Shown: positions 33,553 to 44,200 of the stretch, piece by piece
Position numbering within the stretch: the stretch's first letter is position 1
How the letters are laid out: every line of letters starts with the position of its first letter
Assembly: GCA_030411725.1 (NCBI GenBank)
Contig: MU839830.1
Coordinates: 1-64,000 of the forward strand
Direction: 5' to 3'
Length of the DNA: 64,000 nucleotides
Source of the DNA: Echria macrotheca
Lineage: Eukaryota > Ascomycota > Sordariomycetes > Sordariales > Schizotheciaceae
Notes under the pieces: generated by a model
What the model saw: only the letters and a program-made list of their open reading frames with translations
Told to the model about the DNA's origin: nothing
The model's database searches: none
Program-made: the position numbers and the translations under genes

Positions 33553-34328
33553 CACTTACACCTACTAATTCAACCATCGCGTTTGCTTCGAAGAGGAAGA
33601 CGTTTTGTTTTGGTTTTGCTCTGTTCGGACGTGGTCCTCCATGGTATCGATATTCTTCGTCAATATTCAACCCGCCGCGGGCTCACCGCCAGATCTCCGA
33701 GAGGCTTCATTTTATATCCTGGGCTTCTTTCGAGTCGGTCGCGCCTATGCCCAAACAAAGACACCTGCATATACGGTGGAGTCTTCCTGCACGCCACCGC
33801 GTCTCCTGCGCAGGTCATCATAGCCCAAAGCTACGGCGCCAGGGCCCCAGCGCGTGCGCACCTATCCAGACGGTTGAATTTGGTCGAGCTGAAGCAAATG
33901 GGACGAGGCCGCATATTAAGCGAATTCTGAATTATGCCACACAATAACCCAACCCACAGGATTGGCTCCTTGCCGCCTTATCACCGGCCGCCAAGGGCAA
34001 CAACAACAATCGCAATTCCCGCCATTCGCGACACCCCGTCCCCGAAAACAGAGCGACCTATAACGAACGCGCCATACCAAAACACACGAGACAAGGGGTA
34101 GAAGCCATAAGATGATGGCGGGTGCGCTCTTGCTCAAGCCCATCATGTTTTGGGTTCTCCCGTCAACGATTTTCCCCATCCTATTCGACCCTTCGCTCGT
34201 TTTTAATCCTTAATTCTTTCCCCGTGGACCTGGATCCTTTGCACGCCGGGAAGCGCCGCACCGGCCCTGCAGCAGTCTCGGTACACCATCTGCAGGAACA
34301 ACAAACCCCGCTAGCCAATGGCATCGCA
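33553..34328. other. Intergenic, permease to TM microprotein
   Basis: No gene recognised. Confidence 0.45.
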
Positions 34329-34766
34329 ATGCAGGGGATAATGCTGCACAATGGACTGACATCGTGCAATCTGATCCTGTGCTTGGTGCTGCACCCCTCC
34401 GGCGCGCTCGGGTTCCCGCTCCCGCTCCTCATCCGCCGTGACGACGAGGACCTCCCGGCGCGAGCCACGGCTCTGAACGTCTTTGCCGCCTTCTTCACCA
34501 TCATCGTCCTCGCCATCCTCGCCGTCTGGCTCGTGGTCCGGCTGATGCACCGCGCCATCTCGACGTTGTCGGCAACCGTCACGGGCAGCTCGTCCACCTC
34601 CGGGTCGGATTCGAGCGATTCATCGTGCGTATATCTCCATCTGTGCCGCGCTCACCTGACCTGATCTTTGTATAGGGACGTCAATTACGTCTGGACTAGT
34701 CGGGATCGCGGGTACATGGTGAGCAAGGCAGGCGGCAGGATCATTGGGGAGGTTCGTCGCGCATGA
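34329..34766 (+). CDS. Single-pass membrane microprotein (128 aa)
   Basis: Two exons, 34329..34624 and 34676..34766, with a 51-base intron (GTGCGT...TATAG), joined in phase 2. After a hydrophobic N-terminus (CNLILCLVLHPSGALGFPLPLL; possible signal sequence) comes RRDDEDLPARATALN, then a strong TM helix (FFTIIVLAILAVWLVVRLM), a Ser/Thr-rich linker and a short basic tail (WTSRDRGYMVSKAGGRIIGE) on the second exon. The splice join gives a sensible soluble tail, which supports the model. Which ATG is used is uncertain; the frame is open further up to 34122. No family recognised. Confidence 0.6.
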
Positions 34767-35241
34767 GGGTTGTGTCTCGGTTTGCTTTGGTTTTTGCCAT
34801 TAGCGATGCATTTAGCATGGTTGGAGAGCAAGCGTTTGGCTTTTGATCTGTTTCGGCAACTCTCTTGCTTCATTATTCTGTTTTTCTTCTTGGGATGTCG
34901 TTATGATGGAATGAGTTATGTCCTATGAGGTTGATACACTACACGTTTAAAGCTGGGAAGGGAATAGAGTTGTAATTTGTTGTCACTTTATAGTCTTTGC
35001 GTTAGGCTGTCGTTATGAAGGTTATGGAGAGAAACACTTCCGGATTTATAGAAACGTCCTGCTCATCAGTATGCCAGAATCCATGCTCAGCGGGCTCCAG
35101 GGTTTTATACCACTCCACATCGATCTCATACTGAGCTCACAGGCGAACTGCCAAAGAAAGCGTTACCGTAAAAACCTCGCAACTACAAATATGCTTCCAC
35201 CCAAATCAAAAATAAATAAAATCTAAAAAAATAAATCACGG
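34767..35241. other. Intergenic, microprotein to tRNA
   Basis: A run of T on the minus strand (35223-35235 region) just past the tRNA 3' end fits a Pol III terminator. Nothing else seen. Confidence 0.5.
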
Positions 35242-35312
35242 GGCCGAACCAGGGCTCGAACCTGGGACCACTTGCACCCAAAGCAAGTATGCAACCACTA
35301 CACCATACGGCC
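35242..35312 (-). tRNA. tRNA-Pro (anticodon TGG)
   Basis: A 71-base cloverleaf on the minus strand. Acceptor stem GGCCGTA pairs with TTCGGCC except for a U-U mismatch at position 6:67. The anticodon stem is CTTGC/GCAAG with loop TTTGGGT, so the anticodon is TGG (35278-35280). The T arm is CCAGG-TTCGAGC-CCTGG, giving a good B box (GGTTCGAGCCC); TGGTGTAGTGG gives the A box. No intron. A T-rich stretch follows. Confidence 0.92.
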
Positions 35313-35411
35313 TTTGTTTTGACTCCGAAGTTACAGCCTTGACCGGTATATAAAGAAACACGGGAAAATCACAAGCGGATGTGGCTTCTGTTTGTGGCCC
35401 GAAACCCATTT

Positions 35412-35526
35412 GTTGGGCCAGGAAAGAGCACCCCCGGTGGGATAGCAGGAGCACACGGACCACAACTACCTGTATTTAGCCAGTCGAGGGCTTCCTCTCT
35501 CTCTTCCACAAAACAAGCATCCCTAG
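35412..35526 (+). repeat. Dispersed repeat R2, copy 3
   Basis: A diverged copy: TGTTGGGCCAGGAAAGAGCA, TGTATTTAGCCAG, CTCTTCCACAAAACAAGCAT. The same order of blocks as the other copies. Confidence 0.7.
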
Positions 35527-35822
35527 CACTGCTCACTCAAATGGCGATCCACCCAGGGGGCACCAGTGGTTCTATTCCACTAGTACCTATCTTCTCTTCG
35601 TTGTCATGAGCTCTTCTTCTACGTTGTGAGCGATCGTGTTCTTTTATACCGGGCTGGATTGCATGGAATGTCGAGCAGTCAATGTGCTCTTCCCTCGCAG
35701 CTCGGTTTGGCCAAAAGACTTGGAGGAAATGGCGAGTGGTGGGGTGCAGTGCTTTCTGGGTCTGCTCGGGGGAGAGATGGTCGTGTCGTGGGTGCGGCTG
35801 CCTACAAGGCGGTTTCTGGCAC

Positions 35823-35846
35823 TTCCAAATTTTTGAAAATTTGGAA
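35823..35846. repeat. Perfect palindrome
   Basis: TTCCAAATTTT, two spacer bases, then AAAATTTGGAA. Confidence 0.75.
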
Positions 35847-36020
35847 CTGGCGCTCCACATTCATCACTCGTCTTCTGGCCTGAGAACTGACGAATCTCAG
35901 CAAGCTTCAAGGAGCATTTCGACGGGTGATAATGTAAGACTGGTAAGGGTCAAGAAGACGACATAGTTCACAGAGTTGCAGGCATCAAACGCAAGAATCT
36001 AGCAATCCTCATTCCATAAG

Positions 36021-36445
36021 GCATCTATCTGAGAGGGGTGCACCCCCCTTTTGCTACGAGTGCACCCCTCTGCACAACGGTTTTTCCCAACTACTATCTA
36101 ATCTACTGTTGACATCAATTTAAAAAGGTGTATATATATTTGCCAAATGCCCATTGACTATTTATAAGGGGTTCAAAACTTGCAAAGGGAGAGAAAAGTA
36201 AAGGTTCAAGGCCGTTACGTCTATTCGCTACACCCCTGGAAACGCCCTGGAAACGCGTTAGGTCGTCATCTTTTATCCTTTGTTTTCGGAAAAAAGAGGT
36301 TTTGATAGATCGCAAAGCCCTTATTAACAACCCTCCCGGCATTGCTAATATACCGAAACGCTTGTATTTGAGGAAGTGGGCGAAAAAATATATCTTCAAG
36401 GGGATGCGTACGGATCAAAATGGGGGTGCACCCCTATCAGACGCC
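36021..36445 (+). mobile_element. MITE family M1, copy E, with 9-bp target duplication
   Basis: 425 bp between two copies of TTCCATAAG (36012-36020 and 36446-36454). The left end GCATCTATCTGAGAGGGGTG is slightly altered; the right end is GTGCACCCCTATCAGACGCC. This is the only copy with a visible target duplication. Nine bases would fit a Mutator-like origin. Confidence 0.9.
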
Positions 36446-36601
36446 TTCCATAAGATTCGATTTATTGTTTCCAACAAACTAGCAGAGTTCTTTTCCAATC
36501 ACACTCAGTCCAACCAATCCGAAATTTTCACAGTACTTGAACTAGATATCAAGACAGGAACCGCGGCCAGGGATCTCCAACTCGCACGGAAAACATCGGC
36601 C

Positions 36602-37661
36602 TCAGAGATCGCGATTTCTCCCCGACGTCGCCGCGGCGATGGCGTTCATCCACGCGCCCAGCCTCAACCCGGCCTTGCCGATCTGGTCGTCCACCACCTC
36701 CCAGTTGTCGTCGAAGTACTCCTCGCTCAGGTCGTTCTCGGCCATCCACTTCAGGCCGCGCTTGAGCACGTTGCTGCACACGAGCTTGTTCGACGCCGTG
36801 GTCCACTGGAGGATGCACTTCTCATTGTTTAGTCTGGTGCACTCGCTGCTAGCGTAGATAGCAGCTGCCTGTTGGCGCCCGAAGAGGTCGTCGGCCCACT
36901 GCGCCGCCGCGGCCTTCTCGCGCGACTTGTCGAGGCTGATGGGGAGGCCGCGCAGCTTGTGGAGGATGTGCTTGTCCCAGATCTCGTGGAGGTTGATCGA
37001 ACCGGTGCAGTGGTCGTCTCCCGAGGGCGGCGAGTGCTTCCAGCAGATTGGCTTGAAGTCGTTGCCGCCCCGCTCCCAGCCGGATGCGTGCAGGGGCTGG
37101 TGGATGTCGCCGATCAGGTGCATGACGAACATGGTGGCGTTCTTGCGGTCTTCTAGGTCCGAGTCGGTGTTGAGCAGGATCGAGGTCTGGTATTATGAGG
37201 GCGAGCATCAGCGTCGTCTTCCACGTCGCGTATAATCTACGTAAGGTATTCGAAGCCACAAACTCACGTAGTTGAAAGTCGCCGACACGACACACCCCTC
37301 GTCAGGACAATCAGTCGGCCACACAACGTCACATTTCTTGGGAGGGTTGTCATTGACGGGGTCTAGGGATGTCAGTTCGGTTACCTACACACACATCTTA
37401 CAACGATGACGGGGACTCACTGATGAAGTGCAGAGGACGGGTCCACGGCATTCTTTGCTTGATGGCATCGGCCCAGACGGCCGCATCAGAATAGTCAAAG
37501 CCTTGATCGTTGGCGAGCAGAGTGTCGAACAGCGATTTAGCCTCGTCGGTTAGATGCTTCTCGGCGAGATAGCCAACAGTGCGGTGTCCAAGTCCGCCCC
37601 AGGCCACTACCACAACAGGTGTGGCCAGCGTGAGCAGCGCCGCAATGACGGAAGAACGCAT
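36602..37661 (-). CDS. S1/P1-type nuclease, secreted
   Basis: Three exons: 37661..37421, 37362..37268, 37186..36602 (306 aa, the usual length for the family). After the signal peptide (IAALLTLATPVVVVA) the mature protein begins at WGGLGHRTVG. That Trp1 N-terminus and early His are zinc ligands in P1 nuclease. Further zinc-site motifs are visible: DAAVWADAIK, LHFI, FVMHLIGDIHQPLHASG (HxxxDxHQPLH) and NLHEIWDKHI. Cysteines in the middle probably form disulphides. The enzyme cuts single-stranded DNA or RNA and 3'-nucleotides at acid pH outside the cell, usually for phosphate or nucleotide scavenging. All key residues appear present. Confidence 0.95.
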
Positions 37662-38731
37662 CGTTTGGGTAGGTACCTAGTCAAATGGATGGGGAGCAAT
37701 ACTTTTTTGTATGACAAAAGACCAAAAGCTTTGTTATGGAGGACCGGCCGGGGAGAGCTCATCTTAAGAAGAGCTACCCCTGACTTGACTCTCAGCCCTA
37801 CGAATGCGCGCAGGGTAAGGTAGCTCCCCGGATGCGGCTGGCTCGGTGGTGGCTTACCTTTTCAGCGCCGAAGGGTGGCAGATATTTAGACTGACATTGC
37901 CTGATCTGACAACGGGGTGGGTGACACAACGACGGCACCTGCGATCATCCAATCCCGAGCAACCGTGGCGGCGGTCTAGATTTACGTGGATTTTGTTTCC
38001 GGGGCCATTCAGGCGCTGTTGATGATCCACGTGTTGGAGCTGTGCTACCATGACACGAACGGCCGAGGGCTGAACTTCCCGTTCTAGGACGGCTCACGGA
38101 ACTACAAGCGGTCGACGATTGGGGCTGTGTCTGTTTGTACACTGATGTACCCTGAAATCTGATTTGAAGGCGGCGTTGTGAACATTCTTCTTCGCAGTTC
38201 GCCAAGACGCCGGACGGGGCGCTCAATGCTAGCACAGTGTAACCTTCGCTGTGGCTGCAGGCCAAGAGGTCCAATGTCCACCATATTGAGCCGAGAACGC
38301 GGTCTCTGTTCCTTGCATCGAGAGGCACCTGTGGCGTGGGTGATGGGAACAGATGTGCTGTTTGAGTCCTGTTTCTGGTCGACAGAGGCGACAGTTTCAA
38401 GAGTGTGAAAGACAGGTAGGCAACGATGCTTGTTTTGTGGAAGAGGAGAAGTGAGCCTGTGGCTGGCTAAATACAGTGCCCTGGGTCCATGCGTGCCTTC
38501 CATCTTGTCTGGGTGCTCCTGCCTGGCCTAACAAGTGGCAGAGATAACCGGGGCAGTTCGGTTTGGGCGTAATGGGGCAACTTGGTGGCTCTTAACCGAC
38601 ACGTCATGTAATCCGTAGTGCAGATACAATACTGATGAAAATGTGGCGTCTGCATGACGGGATGTAGAGTACTAATAGATAGCTAACGTAATGTCAATTC
38701 TGACTGGACTATCTAATGAGTTGGAAGCGAA
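37662..38731. other. Intergenic, nuclease to GH71 gene, with repeat R2
   Basis: Holds inverted R2 copy 4. No gene recognised. Confidence 0.5.
38425..38534 (-). repeat. Dispersed repeat R2, copy 4 (inverted)
   Basis: On the minus strand it reads GTTAGGCCAGGCAGGAGCAC, GGAAGGCACGCATGGACCCA and CCACAAAACAAGCATC. It is closest to copy 1. Confidence 0.8.
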
Positions 38732-39936
38732 CTATCCAGCATTGGCTCTGGCCAAGAGCCGGCACAGAGGCAGTCTCGACGGACACTTTTTGACCAGTGA
38801 CTTCAACGACGCCGGAGCATCTCGGACGAGTTGAACCAGTGTAGCGGAGTTGGGAGCTGTAAAGGTGAAACTGGGCACAAGTCGTGTAGAGTTGTCGGGC
38901 GCGACGACAAGTGTGGAGTTATCTACCGCAGGGAGCGTAGAGTTTTCTGGCAGAGCGGCCGGAGATCCGTCGAGGAGAGTCGTGTTTGTTACCACGGTCG
39001 AGTTTCCATCAACCACGGTCGAGTTGGGGGCGGTCAGTGTGGAGTTGTCAGGTGCCGTCACGTTCGTGTTGCCTGGTGAGGTGAGGGTGGAGTTATCCGG
39101 AGCAGTGATGGTGGAATTGTCTGGAGATGGCGTCGTGTTGTCTGGAGAAGTGGCCGTTGAGTTATCCGGAGGAATCAGTGTTGAATTAGCTGGAGACGGC
39201 GGTGTGCTTGCCGGCGAGTCAAACGCGGGATCGTCAGGTGGAGTAATAGTCGTGTCCGGTTCGTCCGGTGTAGCCACACTCGGATTATCGATGAGGCTAC
39301 TCAGTAGATCGTCGGGAATGAGGGTGGTATCGACAAACACTTGTCTTCTGACCATCTTGGGAAGTGGCTCGCCCGTTGACCAAGCATCAAGATCGAGGAG
39401 GCCCTCGACGGCGCTGTTAGCCTCAGTGTCATCGTCATCGGCTATCCAATCAGGAATGAGGAAGCGATTTGTGGCAGCTTTAGTGTTGGACCAGCCGGGT
39501 GTATCAACGGACTCTTCACAAGTCGAGACAAGTGGGCGGCCGTGGGTGTGGAAGTAGGCGGACGACTTGCTCAGCGCTTGAATCAAGGAAACCACCGTGT
39601 CTTTAGACCAGGAGCCTGACTCCACACGATTAAAAGACAGGAAGAGCTTGAAGTCGGCGGCTTCGGCGGCAGCAAATGCATTTTTGAGGGAAGTGGCGGT
39701 CATCGGCTCGTCCTCGGCGATGTTGAGAGCGAAGCCATCGATGAGAGCTGCCTTGGCCGAGCGTATATCGGCTGCCCAGTCCTGCTGGGTCAAGGATCCT
39801 GCATTTCCAACCTGGGAGCCTAAGTTAGTCATGTGCAACAAAGTAGACAGGCTGATCGTACGAGATAGTGGGCGAAGACATCTTTCGCTGCGTGGGCCGA
39901 TGAAACAATGAAGACAAAAAGGAAAAGGAGTAGCAT
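38732..39936 (-). CDS. Truncated GH71-like protein with PDNST-repeat tail
   Basis: Two exons, 39936..39862 and 39811..38732, with a 50-base intron (branch CTAAC); 384 aa. The signal peptide is LLLFLFVFIVSSAHA. The mature start AKDVFAHYLVGNAGSLTQQD, then DIRSAKAALIDGFALNIAED, LFLSFNRV and RFLIPDW, is the N-terminal half of GH71 alpha-1,3-glucanases (mutanases). After DLDAWSTGEPLP the rest of the barrel is missing. Instead there are about 150 residues of repeats built on PDNST[LIV]T, rich in N-glycosylation sequons, and a short end with two Cys. Full GH71 enzymes are over 400 aa and need residues from the missing half, so catalysis is doubtful; a wall- or glucan-associated glycoprotein is more likely (inference). 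Confidence 0.85.
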
Positions 39937-41285
39937 GATGTCGATGGCTAGATATATATACTACGTAAAAGAATAAGGCCGACTGTCTCCAGGACAGCAA
40001 AAATTACGGAAAAAGGAGAAGGAAAGGGTGGATATCCGCAGGAGGGGATCAAACCGAGGAACTCAACTCAGATCAAACCAAGATACCATGCAGCCAATGC
40101 AAGTCGCACTGGAGGTATTTATGGACCGAACCACGCTGATCGAAGCCTGTTTGTTGACACTGGGTTTGTCTCTTTCATGGCTCTAAGCGCGTCAAGGTCG
40201 AGTCTCTGGTCCAACATCTCTCCACCTCCGTCCGATGCGACATCCTCCGACCAGCTCCCCAAACCCAGAGACGAAAGATCACCAATCGCGGAAGATAGCG
40301 AAAACATGGCGTCCAGTCAATGTCTAGCAGGGACAAAGAGGCTCCACCAAGAACGACAACTCATTTTGGTGTCGGATAACAGGCCGGTGTGATTGGAATA
40401 ACCTCATACAGCACCGACCCGTTCCCGTGCATTTGGGACTCCTGAATGCAGTCGGTCATCCTGCGGACCGGACTGTCGGGCCCCGCCAAGGGTCATTGAA
40501 TGGTTAAAGACCGGGGCTGAGTTCAACGCTATTTAGCGTCTATTTCTCGGTGCATTACTGTGTTGGCCTGTTTGCGCGCCGGGCGGTTACTGAAACGGGC
40601 GAGGTTGATGGGCCTGGAGCCCGCTGATTCGCCGGGACTTGCACCCGAGATGGGCGAAGTTCCGGGTAGCGAGGACGTGAAAACCTCCGGGCCGCAGGTG
40701 ACAACGGGCTGCCGTTGCATCCTGACATCCGGAAACCGAAGCTCTAAAATCGTAGTCAACACACCATGGTGAAAGGCTGAAACAATTGTGTGGGGAACGG
40801 CAGAGATGTGCAGACAGCGAACCGTGGACTGTGGTGCAGAGTCCGCGTTTCTTTTCTTTTCTTTTTTTCCAGTCGCGTCCTCAGCGCGTCTGCTTGCTGC
40901 TCTCCAGGGAATAGCGGGGTTGGTGGACCGTGGACAGCTGAAGTGCCTGGAATAGTGGGGACGTGAGACGCGATCCAACGCGTCGGGTTTGCGGTAACTG
41001 CCGAAAGCTCTCCAGAAGCTTGACCACCCTGCAAACGAAAATTCGAGGACACCACACACGTCTCTCCTTAGCTCATGTCTTTCTCCTAGAACGGTTTCTC
41101 GTGTCGTTGACTCCCCTTAGAGCACGTCAGAGGCACCAATTCCCCATTTTGGCCCCTCAATTGCAGCTTTGGCCTTTGTTTGCTCCCTGTCCCGTTTTTT
41201 CCCCCTCCTTGGGCGGCATTGTTGAACTGTGATACGGTCCATGGGATTGTTTTATTGTCTGTATGGGAACGGGAGGGCGTGAACC
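39937..41285. other. Intergenic, divergent GH71-like / HMG-like genes
   Basis: No motif supports a gene. A TATATATA at about 39952 lies upstream of the GH71-like start. CT-rich sequence from 41060 probably leads into the 5' UTR of the next gene. Confidence 0.5.
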
Positions 41286-44200
41286 ATGGCGCCCAACGAT
41301 CACGAAGGCAAGGTAATGCTCAGCACAGAATCCCAAGACGTAGGCGGACCTCATCTATCGCCGAACCCTCCATCCTCGGGCCCCGTCCCTCGTCCCTCGT
41401 CCCCAGTCGACAACTGCCTCCCTAGATCACCCAAGCGGCAGAGAACCGAGGAAGTTGTGCTCGATGGCTATGCCGAGTACCTCGACCACCACTCCGAAGA
41501 CGACGCTGCTGCCCTCGCCGCCCAGTTGGAGGCCGACGCCTTTCTTCGAGAACCCGAGCCGACCGGAGACGACTCTACAGGCGCCACGGATGGGCCCGTG
41601 GACGAAACAACGACCGACCAAGAAGAGGCAACCAAGGCACGGGAGGAAAGCAGACAGATCGACGAGCCAGGAGAAGAGGTAGCACACGGTGGCACGGATC
41701 CATCTATGCACATGGATATAGATGAGCCACGGGATGAAAGGAACGATAATGGAGATGACGATGACGAGGGCGAGGACGATGACGAAGACGATTCCGAGGA
41801 AAATGGCGAGGACGATGGCGAGGACGCTGACAACGGGGACAAGGACGATGACTGCGCAAGTGTGGCCAGCGATGTGAGCGTTGGATTCGACCACGACTTT
41901 TGGTCCGATCTCAGCTTGGACTTTTTCCAGCTGCTCAAACCACCCCCGAAGCCTGGCGCACTGGCGACTAGTCCTCCCGAGCCCACATTTTCCCGAGACG
42001 AAACCCGACCTCTTCGGCACACGCTGGCCAAATGGCTCCGGGACGACAAGAAGGCACGGGTGTCAAACATTGTCTTTTTCCAGCTCAAACATGTCTATCC
42101 GGAAAAGGACTTGTCGGTCGGATCGCTTTTCCCTCAAGATCAGCGGCTCGTCCACTTCCTCGTCAACCTTAGCAAGAAACTTCCTGTCGAGATATTTCTT
42201 GCCCCATTGGATCGCGAAAAGCGGCCAGCGTGGCAAAACTATAACCTCCAACGAAACCGTCCGCTCAGAGACCCTACATTTTCTTCCAGTCTTATTACTA
42301 GGAACATGGTTGATGTCGATGGGCGTTCAGTTTTGTCACACATTCCGGTGGACGATTGGCTTGTGAAGTCATACACTATGGGCCGGCCGGACCCCGGCGC
42401 TGTGGACCCCTTCTGTGAGACTGTGAGTCCTTCCTCAGCCGTGCATTAGACCAAGATAAGGGTGCTGACTTCTGCCTAGGCTGTCGTCCTAGTTGCTCGT
42501 GACAGCATTGCCGACCTATTTACTGGATTTGTTGGGCGGTCGCCCCAGGAGATATCTCCGCTTCTCAGCTACTATGTTAGGAGATGCAGCGAACCAACGG
42601 CCGACACCCGATTGCTACCAGTGCTTCAGGACCTCTGTCGAAGCGTTTGTGATATACATTCAGGCAAGGGGCTATCTCGACTTCCCGTCCCTGATGTCGA
42701 CCAGCTCTTCAAACTGCTGATAGAGTCAGGCGACCTTGACTTATTTGACACTGCTGCTACGTACTTTTGCGGTAACATCCCGCTAGAATTCTTCAGCTGG
42801 GCCCGTGGAGAGATACAAGCGGGTGGTGTTTCGTTTTATGGGGTCAATGATGGGTAAGTTCGCACATTACGAAGAGGTCGGCTGTGCTGATCCTAGGTAG
42901 CATCTCCACTGCAATTCTCTCATACCCGAGCCCGATTGACAGCTGGAAGGGTCTTGTGGCGTTCGCCGGTCTTGCAAGCAGTGACGAGTCCATGGTCGGC
43001 TTCCCTGGCGACCAAGAAGCTGAGCAATGGATCAGAGCCCATCTTCGGATCATTTTGGAGAAAGGAATAAGTCGCCTCGGCCCCAATGATTCGATGATAG
43101 GGTTAATGGCCGACAACCTTCCCTTTCAGAAGCTATCTACTGTGTTGGTCTTCCTGTTTCCCTTTATATCTGCCTGCTTCCGTTCTGACACCGTTTTCCT
43201 TTGTAGTCTCGACCAGACGATCAAGAGCAATGCATCCAGCATCCCGTTCTCGCTCAGCATACTCGCTAGACTGAGAGATAACATTGACAAACTGCCTCAG
43301 GATGAGGTCCATCAAATGTCACAAATGATCCTAGCCTAGACTGTCGATGCCATTGCTGTTGCGGATCTCTGTCTCCCAGGCTCGACGGAACGCACAAGAC
43401 GCACAACGATGGCTAGCCCTGAACAGTTGGCGAGCTTAGTCCAACTACTCGTCGACGAGGCCAACAACCATCTGATGATGCGACTGGCTTTCAAGATTGT
43501 TGCCGGCGCCGATCTGATTCCCACCGACCAACTCATACCCCTTTGGATACCTTTTTCGAGGCTGCTCGGAGAGCTGACTGAGAAGAGCAAGAATCCCCTT
43601 CTATCTATGCGAGCTCGCCATATTTCGGACGCCATATTCGAGATATCGTGCCGAAAATTCCTGGGGAAGATGCCCAGACCCATATGGAGTCCGTACTACC
43701 GCAGTGTTGACTGTATGTGTTCTGTATGTGGGCCGATCAACCACTTCCTCTCCCAAGACATTGACGTCCTTAAAAATCCGGTGAGCTTGACGATCAACAA
43801 AGACGAACAAGCTCACGCCAAAAGCGTCCTTGGCCCGAGACTGATGGCTATCGCCTGCGGTTTCGCACAAAAGGGAGACAAACTCATCCTTAAAAAGCTG
43901 TTTGACTATGGTTCCGACACGGGAGTTGAGGAGTATGCAGAGAAGGTCTTGCAGCTCAAGGAAGCGTATGGGGATTCTGCTATAAGCAAACTGGAGACAC
44001 TTGTGAATGAAGATTTCCGCGCTGAGGAGATCGCAAGACAGGCAGCCTCTGGGAAGTCATCCACAGCTCAGCCCTCGCCAGTCATGTGGTCCAGCAACCA
44101 ACGCTACGGCGTTGCTTCATCGACTCTTCCAGGCTCGTCCTCTGCGCTCCCAAGTCTCCAGACAGCTGCGGGACCTCATAGAAACACGACCTACGGATCA

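Larger units (their letters stand above)
35313..36601. other. Intergenic, tRNA to S1/P1 nuclease: repeat R2, palindrome and MITE E
   Basis: Contains R2 copy 3 (35412-35526), a perfect 11-base inverted repeat with a 2-base spacer at 35823-35846 and MITE E. No gene recognised. Confidence 0.55.
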
